Below, one piece after another: positions 46,178-56,833 of a stretch of 64,000 nt of DNA. A program made the position numbers and the translations under genes. How positions within the stretch are numbered: the first letter of the stretch is position 1; the number at the start of each line of letters is the position of its first letter. The notes beneath the pieces were generated by a model. The model saw nothing but the letters and a program-made list of their open reading frames with translations, was not told the DNA's origin and did no database searches. Source of the DNA: Candidatus Pantoea haifensis (GTDB lineage: Bacteria > Pseudomonadota > Gammaproteobacteria > Enterobacterales > Enterobacteriaceae); contig JAGTWN010000004.1 of assembly GCA_018842655.1 (NCBI GenBank), positions 1,426,001-1,490,000 of the forward strand, given 5' to 3'.

Positions 46178-46860
46178 TCAGGCCAGCCAGCGGGCATATT
46201 CGTTACACAGAAGCCAACGGGGATCTTCATCCTCGTCGAGGGGTTAAAGCGGTCGAGCGGTGTGAGAAATACGTTGTCATTATCATCATCGTTGGGCATT
46301 GAGACCTCGCCGACCAGAACGTCACCAAAGCCCTCTTCGCCCCAAAAGCTGTGCCAGATGCCCGGCATCAGGGTGACGCTTTCTCCTGCTGACAAACGTA
46401 GCTGCGACCCGGCGGCATGCGTCTGGCTAATACCATCAAGCGTGACGTTAACCGGGGTATTAGCGAGACCGGCGCCGTCGCGATTATGCAGTGTGATGAT
46501 CAAATTTCCGCCGCCGCGATTAATAATGTCTTCCATCTTTAGCGGGTGATAATGCATCGGCGTCACCTGCCCTTCGCGCACATGCATAATTTTTTCGGCG
46601 TAGGGCTTGTGCCAGGGTTTGCCGCCAGGCGAGCCGTTACGCAGAGTAAACAGCGTCAGGCCGGTTTGCTGGAAGTCAGCCGCGCCAAAACTGGTCACAT
46701 CCCAGCCGAGACGCAGTGCCAGCAGCTCAGCAGCGGCGGTGCGATCCAGACTTTGCCACTGGCTGAGACCGTAATCGGCCCAGGGCGGCAAATGGACGTC
46801 TTGCCGCATAAAGAATTCGCGCGTTAATTGCAGAATGGCATTCACTTCGGAGCGTTGCAT
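46178..46860 (-). CDS. D-lyxose/mannose isomerase-type sugar isomerase (frame broken at end)
   Basis: 227 residues when repaired. A cupin-fold metal isomerase of the D-lyxose ketol-isomerase family: YAEKIMHVREGQVTPMHYHP (metal His cluster), KMEDIINRGGGNLIITLHN and VTLMPGIWHSFWGEEGFGDV. It converts D-lyxose to D-xylulose and often D-mannose to D-fructose. The frame breaks at a C-run near 46232-46240 (restores DRFNPLDEDEDPRWLLCNEY) and then stops at 46178. First enzyme gene downstream of the sugar ABC genes. Confidence 0.85.
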
Positions 46861-46906
46861 TGTCGATCCTCCGATACTGGCGGCATCTGGCGATGCCGCA
46901 ATGGGG

Positions 46907-47845
46907 TTATTTCACCGTCCAGCCTTTGTAGCTGCCGATGTTATTACGATCGATCATGCTCACCGGGATCAGCACCGGTTTATCCGGGGCAGCTTTGCCC
47001 TGCAAAATGTCATAACCAATCTCAACTGCTCTGGAGGCCATCACCTGTGGATCCTGTGCTGGCGTGGCGACAAACAGCGAGTTTTTACGCTTCAGTGCCT
47101 CTTCACCGTCGGGCGAACCGTCCACGCCAACAATAAAGAATTCACTGCGTTGTGCCTGTTTTGCTGCCAGATCGGCACCGATAGCAGTTGGATCGTTGAT
47201 GGCAAACACCGCATCAATTTTTGGATTAGCCGATAACAAACCGGTCATTACCTCCAGCCCGCCTTCACGGCTGCCTTTTGCGTTCTGGTTGTAGGAGAGC
47301 AGTTTGATGTCAGGGTGGCGTTTCAGCTCAGTCATACAGCCTTCTACACGGTTTTGTACCGCCGAAACCGGTGGCCCGTTGATGATCACCACGTTGCCTT
47401 TGGCCTTCAGACGATCAGAGATATATTTACAGGCCATTTCTCCCGCCTGGGTGTTATCGGAGGTGATAGTGGCGTTGGCACCGTCTGCCGCCACGTCGAC
47501 AGCCACCACCACAATTCCGGCGTCACGTGCGCGTTTCACCGCAGGCGCAATGCCTTTTGAATCAGCCGCATTCAGAATAATCATGTCCACTTTGGCTGCG
47601 ATAAAGTTATCGATTTGACCAACCTGCTGGCCCAGATCGTAGCCACTGGACACCAGCGTGACGTTGACCTTATCACCCGCCAGTTCGCGCGCTTTCATCT
47701 CCGCGCCTTTGGTGATCTGCACAAAGAATGGGTTCGCGAGATCGCCCACCGTCACGCCGATGGATTTAAGCTCTTTTGCCTGGACGACGCCGGTGCTCAA
47801 CAGCGTTGCCGCCAGCAGCCCGGTAACAATCGGATTAAAACGCAT
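46907..47845 (-). CDS. RbsB-type periplasmic sugar-binding protein
   Basis: 312 residues. Signal peptide to about residue 23 (GLLAATLLSTGVVQA), then KSIGVTVGDLANPFFVQITK, DMIILNAADSKGIAPAVKRA and AVFAINDPTAIGADLAAKQA, the Peripla_BP_4 pattern for ribose/xylose/allose-type ligands. ATG 47845 has AGGAGAAG upstream. Specific sugar unknown; the neighbouring isomerase suggests a pentose or mannose-like hexose. Confidence 0.9.
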   Translation of the reverse strand: MRFNPIVTGLLAATLLSTGVVQAKELKSIGVTVGDLANPFFVQITKGAEMKARELAGDKVNVTLVSSGYDLGQQVGQIDNFIAAKVDMIILNAADSKGIAPAVKRARDAGIVVVAVDVAADGANATITSDNTQAGEMACKYISDRLKAKGNVVIINGPPVSAVQNRVEGCMTELKRHPDIKLLSYNQNAKGSREGGLEVMTGLLSANPKIDAVFAINDPTAIGADLAAKQAQRSEFFIVGVDGSPDGEEALKRKNSLFVATPAQDPQVMASRAVEIGYDILQGKAAPDKPVLIPVSMIDRNNIGSYKGWTVK

Positions 47846-47937
47846 AGATCTTCTCCTGCTGTTATATGATCGCCAACGGCTGAATGGCGTGATGTTGTTT
47901 GTTAGCGCCACAAAAGCGTGTGGCTGGCGCAGCCCGT

Positions 47938-48921
47938 TTAGCTCACATGGTGTCGGGTACGATATTTATCGATCAGCACGGCAATAATGATCACCGCGCC
48001 TTTGATAACCAGTTGCCAGAAATAGGAGACGCCCATCAGCGTCATGCCGTTATTCAGGGTGGCGATAATCAGTGCGCCGATCAGCGTGCCGGTAATGGTG
48101 CCGATACCACCAACGAAGCTGGTGCCCCCTAAAATCACCGCAGCAATCGCGTCCAGTTCATAGCCGACACCGAGGTTGCCGTTGGCGCTGTAAAGTCGTG
48201 ATGCGCTCATCAAACCGCCCAGCCCCGACAGCAAACCGCTCATGCCGTAGACAAACAGCAGCACCGCGCCGACTTTAATCCCGGTGAGACGTGCTGCCTG
48301 CATGTTGCCGCCCACCGCGTAAATATGTACGCCGAGCGTGGTGCGTCGCAGGATGAACCAGCACAGCGCAATCACTGCAAAAGCGATTACAATCAGCCAG
48401 GGTACAGGACCAAGATAGCCATTGCCTATCCATTCAAAATTGATGTCAGAGTTGATAACCGTGGTGCCATCTGCCAGCAGATAGGCGGCGCCGCGCAGCG
48501 CGGTATAGGTGCCCAGCGTGACGATAAATGGCGGCAGACCGGCCCAGGCGACCAGAATGCCATTAAACAGCCCCATCGCCAGTCCGGCCCCGAGCGCCAT
48601 GGGAATAGTCATTGAGGCCAGCATGGGATCAAGCGAGGCCACCAGCGCCACTACCGCTGTAGTACCGAGCATCGATCCCACTGACAGGTCGATCCCACCG
48701 GTCAGGATCACAAAGGTCATGCCTGCCGCCAGCACAATGTTGATTGAGGCCTGGCGTGTGATATTCAGCAGGTTTGCTTCAGTAAAAAAATTGGGGGCAA
48801 TAAAGCCAAACACCGCCACAATCAGGATCAGAATCGGTAAAATACCGACCGTTTGTAGCAGATCGCCCATCAGGGCGCGTTTGAAACCCGGCGCTTTGGC
48901 GCGTGCGGTTGGTGCTGTCAT
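47938..48921 (-). CDS. RbsC-type sugar ABC permease
   Basis: 327 residues, about ten helices. NFFTEANLLNITRQASINIV, AAGMTFVILTGGIDLSVGSM, VAWAGLPPFIVTLGTYTALR and LDAIAAVILGGTSFVGGIGT are typical of RbsC/XylH. The start at 48921 (MTAPTARA) follows the ATPase stop by 10 nt and has AGGAGAACAAG upstream. Confidence 0.92.
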   Translation of the reverse strand: MTAPTARAKAPGFKRALMGDLLQTVGILPILILIVAVFGFIAPNFFTEANLLNITRQASINIVLAAGMTFVILTGGIDLSVGSMLGTTAVVALVASLDPMLASMTIPMALGAGLAMGLFNGILVAWAGLPPFIVTLGTYTALRGAAYLLADGTTVINSDINFEWIGNGYLGPVPWLIVIAFAVIALCWFILRRTTLGVHIYAVGGNMQAARLTGIKVGAVLLFVYGMSGLLSGLGGLMSASRLYSANGNLGVGYELDAIAAVILGGTSFVGGIGTITGTLIGALIIATLNNGMTLMGVSYFWQLVIKGAVIIIAVLIDKYRTRHHVS

Positions 48922-48931
48922 CTTGTTCTCC

Positions 48932-50444
48932 TCACACTTCAAGCGGCGATGCGCTGTGCGCACCGGTCGCCAGCGTCATGATGTTTTCCTGACTGATCTC
49001 CTTCTCTTCCAGCTCACCGGCGATGGTGCCTTCACGCATCACGTAAACGCGATCGCTCATGCCCACCACCTCTGGCAGTTCGCTGGAAATCATTAAGATC
49101 GCCACGCCCTGACGCGCCATCTGCTGCATCATGCGGTAGATTTCACTTTTGGCCCCGACATCCACACCGCGCGTTGGCTCATCCAGCAGCAGGATGCGTG
49201 GCCCGATGGCGACCCAGCGCGAAATCAGCAATTTTTGTTGGTTACCGCCAGACAATCCCCCGGCACGCACCTGCGCATGCGGCACGCGAATGTTAAGGTT
49301 ATCAATCGCCTCACCGGCAATTTTCTGGCCTTTACGCCGGTTCAGCAGGCCATAGCTGGCGTCCCGCTCCAGGGTTGCCATCACAATGTTCTCCTGCGCA
49401 GCCATCTCCAGAAACAGGCCCTGCTCTTTGCGGTTCTCAGTCAAAAAACCAATACCGCGTGCAATCGCATCACGCGGTGAGTGGATACTGACTTTTTCTC
49501 CATCGATCCAGATCTCTCCCTCTTTAGGCTTGTGTACGCCAAAAATAAGCTGTGCCAGTTCGCTGCGTCCGGCGCCCACTAACCCCGCCAGCCCAACGAT
49601 TTCCCTGCCCGCACCACCAGGCTGCTGGGGTGCACTTTTTACCATCGCCGAGGTGATTCACCGCCAGGCGAATGTCGCCGAGGGGAATATTGCGATCTTT
49701 GTTAAACAGGTCACTCAGCGGTCTGCCGACCATCATGCGCACCAGCTCGCTGGCGTTGAGGTTTTCTCGCGTCAGGCTGCCGACATATTGCCCGTCACGT
49801 AACACGCTAACGCGATCGGACAACTCGTAGACTTCCGCCATGCGGTGACTGATGTAAATAATGGCCATGCCGTCATTACGCAGGCGTTTGATCAAGGCAA
49901 AAAGCTGTTCAGTTTCGCGGTTGGAAAGCGCGGCGGTAGGTTCGTCCATCACCAGAATGCGGCTGTTGCGATGCAGCGCACGGGCAATTTCGACCTGCTG
50001 CTGCTCAGCAATACTCAACCGGCTGACCAAATCATTAGCACTGAATTGCGCGCCTAAACGATTGATAACCTGCTGCGCCTCATCGGCCATTTGTCGCCGC
50101 TTTACCATGCCGCCACGGCTGATTTCACTGCCCAAAAAGATGTTTTCTGCCACCGTCAAATTTGGAGCCAGGTTGATCTCCTGATAGATCAGCGTGATGC
50201 CTGCCGCCAGCGCCTCTTTAGGCCCTTTGATGTCACAGGCTTTACCGTCAATACGAATTTCCCCGCTGCTGGCGCTATAGGCACCGGCCAGAATTTTCAT
50301 CAGTGTGCTTTTTCCGGCGCCGTTCTCTCCCATTAGCGCATGGACTTCACCCGGATAGACCGTGAGATCGACCCCCTTCAGCGCATAAAAGCTGCCGAAG
50401 CGCCGGGTAATCTCCCGCATCGTTAATATCGGTGTGGTTGTCAT
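48932..50444 (-). CDS. RbsA-type sugar ABC dual ATPase (two frame breaks)
   Basis: 504 residues after repair. Two ABC domains: Walker [15 protein letters not shown] in the first, degenerate [11 protein letters not shown] in the second, with [14 protein letters not shown] and [14 protein letters not shown] signatures, as in RbsA/AraG. Two one-base losses close together: A-run near 49639-49643 and G-run near 49605-49607; restored it reads [23 protein letters not shown] 50444 is used. First gene of the leftward sugar operon, divergent from the hybrid kinase. Confidence 0.9.
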
Positions 50445-50586
50445 CTGCCCGCTCCTGCTGACCGTGAATGTCAGGCAGTTAAGCAACGCCAGATAAATGG
50501 AAAATGTCAGCGCGCATTCATATTTGTCATAAATGGCCGCTGCCGCGCTCTTATACTCGCCCCATTCGCGGTAAGGGAGACGAAGT
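50445..50586. promoter_or_regulatory. Divergent promoter of sugar operon and hybrid kinase, with 36-bp spaced repeats
   Basis: AATGTCAG occurs at 50467 and 50503 and ATAAATGG at 50493 and 50529, both pairs exactly 36 bp apart; TTTGTCAT (50523-50530) is a further related element. TATACT (50552-50557) can serve as -10 for the kinase gene but lacks a good -35, as expected for an activated promoter. The repeats are candidates for binding by the island's OmpR-type regulator. Confidence 0.45.
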
Positions 50587-53178
50587 ATGCAGCGCGATTA
50601 TCCCTGGCAGGCAGGCGCACGCGGTCGCCTGCTGCTGTTCAATTTACTGGTGGTGTGCGTCACCCTGATGGTGAGCGCAGTGGCGATTACGGGCTTTCGT
50701 CATGCAGGATCGATTCAGGAACAGGCGCAGGCACAAACTCTGGCAGACATGAATGGCAGCCTGGCGCTGGCGCGCGATACCGCCAGTGTCGCCACGACGG
50801 CCGTGCGGCTGTCGCAGGTGGTGGGCGCGCTGGAGTATCAAAGCGAGTCGCTGCGTTTACAGCAGAATCAACAGGCGCTACAACATTCACTGTCACTGCT
50901 GGCGTCTGCGCCACTGGCTGCGCGCCAGCCGGAGCGCGTGGCGCGTATCAGTAATCGCAGCCAGATGCTGGAACAAACCATTTCTCAACTGCTGCGTACC
51001 GGGCATCAGCGCCATTTACAGCGCAATAGCATGCTGAGCGGGTTGTGGCAGTCACAACTGCTGCTCAGCCATATCGATACGCTGAGTCAGGGGACGGCGT
51101 TTGCGCCCGATGCCGCACTGCGCCAGCAAACCGAACGGCTCATCACCGTTGCCATCCATACGCCCTCACCCGTTGCCGCCATCAGTCAGTTGCAGGATGT
51201 GATGGCCCAGTGGCGCAGCGTGCCGGTTAGCGGCGTACTGGCGGATAAAGTTCAGCGTTTACTGGATACGCAGCAGCAGCTGGTGCCGCTGGCAGCCGAG
51301 CTGGAGCAGAGCGATCTGGCGATCGCCTACTCAACCTATCGCATCAAGGCACTGGTGGCGATGCTAAATGAGGAGATCACCTCTTACGTACAACAGGTGG
51401 CACAGCAAAGTGAAACCCGTACCCTTGCCACGCATCAGGAACTCGATTCCATCATTGGTTTTATCGCCCTGTTTGTGCTGCTGGCGTTGGTAATTACCTG
51501 CTACGCCGGTTACTACATTTATCGCAATTTAGGTTCCAGCCTGACGGCGATTGCCGCAGCGATGACGCGCCTCGCACAGGGTGAGCACACCAGCGTGCCG
51601 GGTGTACAGCGCCGCGATGAACTGGGCGATCTGGCCCGTGCGTTTAACGTGTTTGCGCGTAATACCGCGTCGCTGGCGCACACCTCACGCTTGCTAAAAG
51701 AGAAAAGTAATCAGCTCGAATCCACTTTTCTGGCGATGCGTGACGGTTTCGCCCTGTTTGACAACAGCGGTCAGTTAGTGGTGTGGAATGCGCAGTATGC
51801 GCAGTTGCTTGGCATTGAATCGCGCGAACTGCATCGCGGTTTGCATTATCAACAGCTGTTACAGCGGCTCGGTATTCAGTTGCAGGATCCTGGTGAACCA
51901 CAGGAAGTGCGGCTGGCCGATGGCCGGACGCTGGAGTTACGTTTTAGTCCGGTGCCGCGCCGTGGCATGGTGAATACGGTGCTGGAGCGGACGGCGCGTA
52001 AGGCGCTGGAGGAGGCGCTGGTGCACAGCCAGAAAATGAAAGCAGTAGGCCAGCTTACCGGCGGTATCGCGCACGATTTTAATAATTTGCTGGCAGTGAT
52101 TATTGGAAGCCTGGCGCTCACCCAGGGGCAGCTGCCTGCTGGCCCGCTTACCCACCGCATTGAACGGGCGCGTCAGGCAGCCGATCGCGCCGCACTGCTG
52201 ACGCAACGCCTGTTGGCCTTTTCGCGCAAACAGGCCCTTTACCCGCGTGCGGTATCGGTAGTGTCACTGGTCGATAACCTGCAAGGGCTATTGCAGCACT
52301 CGCTGCTGCCAGGGCAACAGCTGGTGATTGATGCACAGCGTCCCGGCTGGCCAGCATGGATTGATGCCAGCCAGCTGGAAAATGCCTTGATGAATCTGGT
52401 GGTCAATGCGCGTGATGCGATGAACCAGCAAAGCGGTGAGATCCGTCTGCGCATCTGGAATCAGCGTCGCCTTGAGCAGGGCGAAAAACGTGACAATGTC
52501 ACTATTGAGGTGATCGATCAGGGCAGCGGTATGACGGCTGAGGTGCGTGAGCGGGTTTTCGAACCCTTCTTTACCACCAAAGCCACGGGAAGCGGCAGTG
52601 GTTTAGGCTTGTCGATGGTGTACGGTTTTGTGCGTCAGTCGGGTGGTCAGATCGAACTGGATACTGCGCCAGGAGAAGGCACCCGGGTACGCCTACTGTT
52701 ACCGCGCGCCTCCGGGGCCGTTGTGGCGAACCCGGTCGTGGCACCAGTGCAACCCGATGCTGCAAGCGATAGGCTGGTGCTGGTCGTTGATGATGAACCG
52801 GCGGTACGCCAGACGCTTTGTGAGCATCTGCACCAGCTGGGTTATTTAACCCTGGAGTGCGGCGATGGCGAACAGGCGCTGGCGCTGTTGCGTCAAACAC
52901 CGGATATCGATCTGCTGATCAGCGATTTGATGCTGCCGGGTGAAATCAGTGGTGCTGAGGTGATTCGCCAGGCACAACAAAACTGGCCTCAGCTTGCCAC
53001 GCTCTTGATCAGCGGCCAGGATCTGCGCCACCAGCCCGTTACGCTGCCGCTGTGTGAGCGGCTGGCGAAACCCTGGCAGGAGGCGCAGCTGGTCCAGGCG
53101 TTACAGCGGGCGTGGCAACGCAGCGAACGGCTTAGTCGCGCGCAGCAGGCTGCCACAGCGGCACCGTTTTCCCAATAA
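50587..53178 (+). CDS. Hybrid sensor histidine kinase of the sugar island
   Basis: 863 residues. TM1 at about 18-40, a large helical periplasmic domain (about 41-290), TM2 at about 297-320, HAMP, a PAS-like domain (about 375-460), HisKA with phospho-His in [20 protein letters not shown], HATPase_c ([31 protein letters not shown]) and a C-terminal receiver (VDDEPAV; phospho-Asp in [15 protein letters not shown]). Strong AAGGGAG ribosome site. Divergent from the RbsABC-like operon; the matching response regulator lies beyond that operon. The 3' end overlaps convergent phnE by 47 bp. Confidence 0.9.
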   Translation: MQRDYPWQAGARGRLLLFNLLVVCVTLMVSAVAITGFRHAGSIQEQAQAQTLADMNGSLALARDTASVATTAVRLSQVVGALEYQSESLRLQQNQQALQHSLSLLASAPLAARQPERVARISNRSQMLEQTISQLLRTGHQRHLQRNSMLSGLWQSQLLLSHIDTLSQGTAFAPDAALRQQTERLITVAIHTPSPVAAISQLQDVMAQWRSVPVSGVLADKVQRLLDTQQQLVPLAAELEQSDLAIAYSTYRIKALVAMLNEEITSYVQQVAQQSETRTLATHQELDSIIGFIALFVLLALVITCYAGYYIYRNLGSSLTAIAAAMTRLAQGEHTSVPGVQRRDELGDLARAFNVFARNTASLAHTSRLLKEKSNQLESTFLAMRDGFALFDNSGQLVVWNAQYAQLLGIESRELHRGLHYQQLLQRLGIQLQDPGEPQEVRLADGRTLELRFSPVPRRGMVNTVLERTARKALEEALVHSQKMKAVGQLTGGIAHDFNNLLAVIIGSLALTQGQLPAGPLTHRIERARQAADRAALLTQRLLAFSRKQALYPRAVSVVSLVDNLQGLLQHSLLPGQQLVIDAQRPGWPAWIDASQLENALMNLVVNARDAMNQQSGEIRLRIWNQRRLEQGEKRDNVTIEVIDQGSGMTAEVRERVFEPFFTTKATGSGSGLGLSMVYGFVRQSGGQIELDTAPGEGTRVRLLLPRASGAVVANPVVAPVQPDAASDRLVLVVDDEPAVRQTLCEHLHQLGYLTLECGDGEQALALLRQTPDIDLLISDLMLPGEISGAEVIRQAQQNWPQLATLLISGQDLRHQPVTLPLCERLAKPWQEAQLVQALQRAWQRSERLSRAQQAATAAPFSQ

Positions 53179-54016
53179 TGTAGCGTTTGCGCAGGCGGCT
53201 GGAAATGGCATCCATGACCATCACAACCGCCACCAGGATCAGGGTGATAAACATCACCACGTCCCAGTTCCACAAGCGCATGTTTTCGGCATAGACCAGG
53301 CCTACCCCACCGGCGCCGACAAATCCCAGCACTGCCGCCGAGCGGGTATTGGATTCGATTTGATACAAACTGAGCGCCAAAAAGCTGGGGAAAGACTGAG
53401 TAAAAATGCCGAAGCGATGTTTTTGCAGGCTGTTGGCACCCAGCGCGCTCAGGCCACGGCTCGGTGAACGTTCTACTGCTTCGTGGCCCTCGGAATAGAG
53501 TTTGCCCAGCAGGCCTACATCCTGCATCACAATCGCCAGCACCCCCGCCAGCGGCCCCATTCCCACTGCACGCACAAATATCAACCCCCAGATCGCCATG
53601 TCAACGCCACGCAGCAGATCAAACAGGCGCCGCACCAGCAGCGCAACCGGTTTAGCTGCCCGTTCGTGCATCACATTACGCGCGGCGAGAAACGACAGCG
53701 GCAAGGCAATAATTGATGCGGTAATGGTGCCGGCAAACACGATCGCCAGGGTAATACCAATCTGAGACAGGTAGTAACCAAAAGGCCAGCTGGCGAAATC
53801 ACGCCAGACAAACATCCGCAGGAAGTAACGGCCTAGCTGCTGCACACCGTTTGTCAGACGACTCCACTCAATGCCGAAAACGTGGAAAAAGAACAGGTAA
53901 TAGAGCAGCACGGCCAGCGCAAGCAGGCCGATACGGCGTAAATAGCGATTTTGCGCAGCGAACAGTTTCTGGTGTTGCTGTCTGAGCTTTGCAATATCCG
54001 GAGCAATGGCAATCAT
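53132..54016 (-). CDS. phnE: Phosphonate ABC transporter permease PhnE (second copy)
   Basis: 294 residues, about six helices. It contains ALPLSFLAARNVMHERAAKP and EGHEAVERSPSRGLSALGAN, the PhnE/BPD permease loop, and GFVGAGGVGLVYAENMRLWN. It follows the other phnE by 2 nt, the last gene of the leftward phn cluster. Two unlike PhnE subunits probably form a heterodimeric channel. Its 3' end overlaps the kinase gene. Confidence 0.9.
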   Translation of the reverse strand: MIAIAPDIAKLRQQHQKLFAAQNRYLRRIGLLALAVLLYYLFFFHVFGIEWSRLTNGVQQLGRYFLRMFVWRDFASWPFGYYLSQIGITLAIVFAGTITASIIALPLSFLAARNVMHERAAKPVALLVRRLFDLLRGVDMAIWGLIFVRAVGMGPLAGVLAIVMQDVGLLGKLYSEGHEAVERSPSRGLSALGANSLQKHRFGIFTQSFPSFLALSLYQIESNTRSAAVLGFVGAGGVGLVYAENMRLWNWDVVMFITLILVAVVMVMDAISSRLRKRYIIGKTVPLWQPAARD

Positions 54017-54018
54017 TT

Positions 54019-54873
54019 TTAACCCTCAACCACGCGACGACGCAGACGACCGGAAACCGTATCCAGCAGCGACACCACGATAATAATCAGCAGTAAGGTG
54101 ATGCTGACCTGATCGAAACGATCGAGCTTGATATTGGTCATCAGCTCCTGACCGATACCGCCCGCGCCCACCAGACCCAGAATGGTTGAGGAGCGGAAAT
54201 TGACCTCTAAACGCATAAAGCCGTAGGAGAGAAATACCGGTTTAACCTGGGGCCAGAAGGCAAAACGCATCCGTTGCAGCTTGCTGGCACCGCAGGCCGC
54301 TAACCCGCGTACCGGTTTGTCCGATGCTGATTCAATCGCTTCGTAAAACAGTTTGGTCAGGCTGCCAACGGCATGCAGCGCCAGCGCCAGAAAGCCGGGG
54401 ATCGCGCCGATACCGAACGCCATCACGAACATCACGGCCCAGGCCAGTTCAGGCATGGTGCGTAAAAACGCCACGAAGGAACGAATAGCAAAACGCACAG
54501 CAGGTGGCGTCTGGGTATTATCAGCGGCAAAGAAAGCCAGCACGGTTGCCACGGCAACGGCGACAAGGGTTGAGGCCAGCGCCAGTTGCAGCGTTTCCCA
54601 AATCAGCGGCAGCTGGATGTGTAACCGGTAGCCCCAGTAAGCCAGCGAACCTTCTGTTTTGCCATCAGCAAACAGCAGCGGCAGATGCAGTACCGGAATA
54701 ATTTCGCGGAGGTAATCAAAGAAATGCGGCAGCGATTGCCAGACATTGACGAGGTTAAATTCCGCCACGTTGCCCGCTGCGAGATAGAGCGCCACCAGCA
54801 GCAGTGACCAGAGCAGCGAGTCGCGTTTCTGCTGGCTGCGGATGCGTTGGTAATAGTGTTCGAAATCGGTCAA
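54019..54873 (-). CDS. phnE: Phosphonate ABC transporter permease PhnE (first copy)
   Basis: 284 residues. VATVLAFFAADNTQTPPAVR, the loop EAIESASDKPVRGLAACGAS and LGLVGAGGIGQELMTNIKLD identify a PhnE-type permease. It is related to but clearly different from the following copy, as in phnE1/phnE2 systems of other proteobacteria. Confidence 0.9.
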   Translation of the reverse strand: MTDFEHYYQRIRSQQKRDSLLWSLLLVALYLAAGNVAEFNLVNVWQSLPHFFDYLREIIPVLHLPLLFADGKTEGSLAYWGYRLHIQLPLIWETLQLALASTLVAVAVATVLAFFAADNTQTPPAVRFAIRSFVAFLRTMPELAWAVMFVMAFGIGAIPGFLALALHAVGSLTKLFYEAIESASDKPVRGLAACGASKLQRMRFAFWPQVKPVFLSYGFMRLEVNFRSSTILGLVGAGGIGQELMTNIKLDRFDQVSITLLLIIIVVSLLDTVSGRLRRRVVEG

Positions 54874-54970
54874 GAGTCTTTCTCCGGGATGGTGGCGCGC
54901 TATCCCCCGCTGATCCTTACGCGCGTTGCGGAAAAATCAGGACAGGAGACAGCGCGCTGGCGTCAGCTCA

Positions 54971-55899
54971 TTAGCTGCGGCTGCCCTTCATCAAATCACG
55001 TTTCATATCAATAATGTTCTGGTAATCCGCCACGGTTGCCGGGCCGATATGCTGCTCACCGCCGACCGCTTTAACGAAACAGGCGTGATCTTCTTTATCC
55101 AGCTTTTTAATCGCAGCAACCACTTTCTCTTTAAAGTCGGCGGGCAGCTTGTTGCTGACCAGGACCGGTCCGTTGGGAATCAATGGCGACTGCCAGATGA
55201 TGCGAATTTTCTTCATCAGATCGGGCTGATCCATACGGATCATGCGGGTAAAGGCACCCGAGGTATAACCGGTGTTGTAATCACCCACCATTGAGGTCCA
55301 GGTCACGGCACCCGCAAACTGGTCGTTCAGTACGCCGAGAATGTCCTGCTCGTGGCCGCCAGAGAACGTCACGCTGGAGAAGAAATTGTTATATTTGTCA
55401 TCAACGCTGCCACCAAACTCTTTTTTAAACGCCTGGTTCGGCATCAGGAAGCCTGAGGTTGAATCCGGATCAGCCATGCCGAATGATTTACCCTTTAAAT
55501 CTTCCAGCTTCTTGTACGGGCTGTCAGCTTTTACCACCACCACAGAGTGGTAGCCTTTTGAGTGATCTTTATCGTCAACGACAATACCCACCACATCGAC
55601 CGCTTTAGGATCTTGCAGGTAAACCGACGCGAATGACGCTGGCGACATGCTCAGCACCATATCGATTTTGCCGCCCAGCAGACCCTGAATAACGCCAGAA
55701 TAGTCAGACGAGTTACGCATCTGCGTGTCAACGTTCAGCTCTTTATCAAAAAAGCCTTCACACACTGGTTATCGCCAATCTGCTGTGTGGCGTTCTGTCC
55801 ACCCAAAATACCCAGATTAAGCTGTTTCGGTGCATCCGCTGCGTTAACACCAAAAGCCATCAAAGCGCCAGTCAATAAAGCTAAAGAAGTCAGTTTCAT
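54971..55899 (-). CDS. phnD: Phosphonate-binding protein PhnD (frame broken)
   Basis: 309 residues when repaired. Signal peptide MKLTSLALLTGALMAFGVNA-type, then LNLGILGGQNATQQIGDNQC and RNSSDYSGVIQGLLGGKIDM, PhnD ligand motifs. The frame breaks at a T-run near 55753-55758 (six, seven needed), restoring CVKAFFDKELNVDTQ. It captures phosphonates for PhnCE. Confidence 0.92.
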
Positions 55900-55925
55900 T
55901 CGCGGTTTTTCTCTTGCCGTGGGAG

Positions 55926-56756
55926 TTAGTGGAGCTGGTTAATTTCATCACCGTACAGCTGGTGCAACAGGCTGTCGGTAAGGTGTGAAGGATGTCCGTC
56001 GAACAGCACCACGCCGCGCTGAATGCCGATGACGCGGGTGCAATATTTTTTAACCAGTTCGATGGAGTGCAGGTTGACCATGACACTGATGCCCTGCTCG
56101 CTCACCTGACGCAGCACATCCATGATGCGTGTGGTGTTTTTCGGATCGAGTGATGCCACAGGCTCATCTGCCAGCAGAATTTTGGGGTTTTGCATCAGCG
56201 CACGGCAGATTGCCACACGCTGCATCTGCCCACCTGACAGGTTCTCTGCCCTCTGTAGCGCCTGCGGCAGCATGTTCATCCACTGCAACAGTTCGATGGC
56301 GTGGGCGCGGTCGGCATCGGAAAAGATTTTAAAGAAAGATTTCAGCGTGGATGTCTGGCTCAGGCGGCCTAACAGCACATTGGTTAACACATCCAGGCGC
56401 GGCACCAGGCAGAAATCCTGAAAGATCATGCCGCACTCGCTGCGCCACTCACGCATCTGGCGGCTGTTCAGCGTAACCACGTCGCGATCGGCCTGACCAT
56501 GACGCAGCGTGACAATTGCGCCTTTGCTTGCAGAGAGGGTTCCGTTGAGCATGTGCAACAGCGTCGATTTGCCTGCGCCTGAGCGGCCTATCACCGCGAC
56601 CAGTTCACCCGCATGCAGATCGAAACTGACATTATCGAGCACCCGGTTTTCGCCATAGGCTTTACTCAGTCCCTGAACCGATAATACTTTTTGACCGGTC
56701 TGGCGGGCAGACGGCAGATCGTTGTCTACCACCGTTTTCAGAAGCGCCTGTGCCAT
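55926..56756 (-). CDS. phnC: Phosphonate ABC transporter ATP-binding protein PhnC
   Basis: 276 residues. Walker [19 protein letters not shown], signature [19 protein letters not shown], Walker [14 protein letters not shown]. It energises phosphonate uptake. It follows phnP by 77 nt and precedes phnD by 26 nt; in E. coli phnC instead heads the whole operon. Confidence 0.93.
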   Translation of the reverse strand: MAQALLKTVVDNDLPSARQTGQKVLSVQGLSKAYGENRVLDNVSFDLHAGELVAVIGRSGAGKSTLLHMLNGTLSASKGAIVTLRHGQADRDVVTLNSRQMREWRSECGMIFQDFCLVPRLDVLTNVLLGRLSQTSTLKSFFKIFSDADRAHAIELLQWMNMLPQALQRAENLSGGQMQRVAICRALMQNPKILLADEPVASLDPKNTTRIMDVLRQVSEQGISVMVNLHSIELVKKYCTRVIGIQRGVVLFDGHPSHLTDSLLHQLYGDEINQLH

Positions 56757-56833
56757 GATGTTCTCCGTTGTTACAGATAAGTTCTGCGCTTATTAAGGGC
56801 AAGCGGGATGAAGGCTGAATGACAGTTAAGTGA

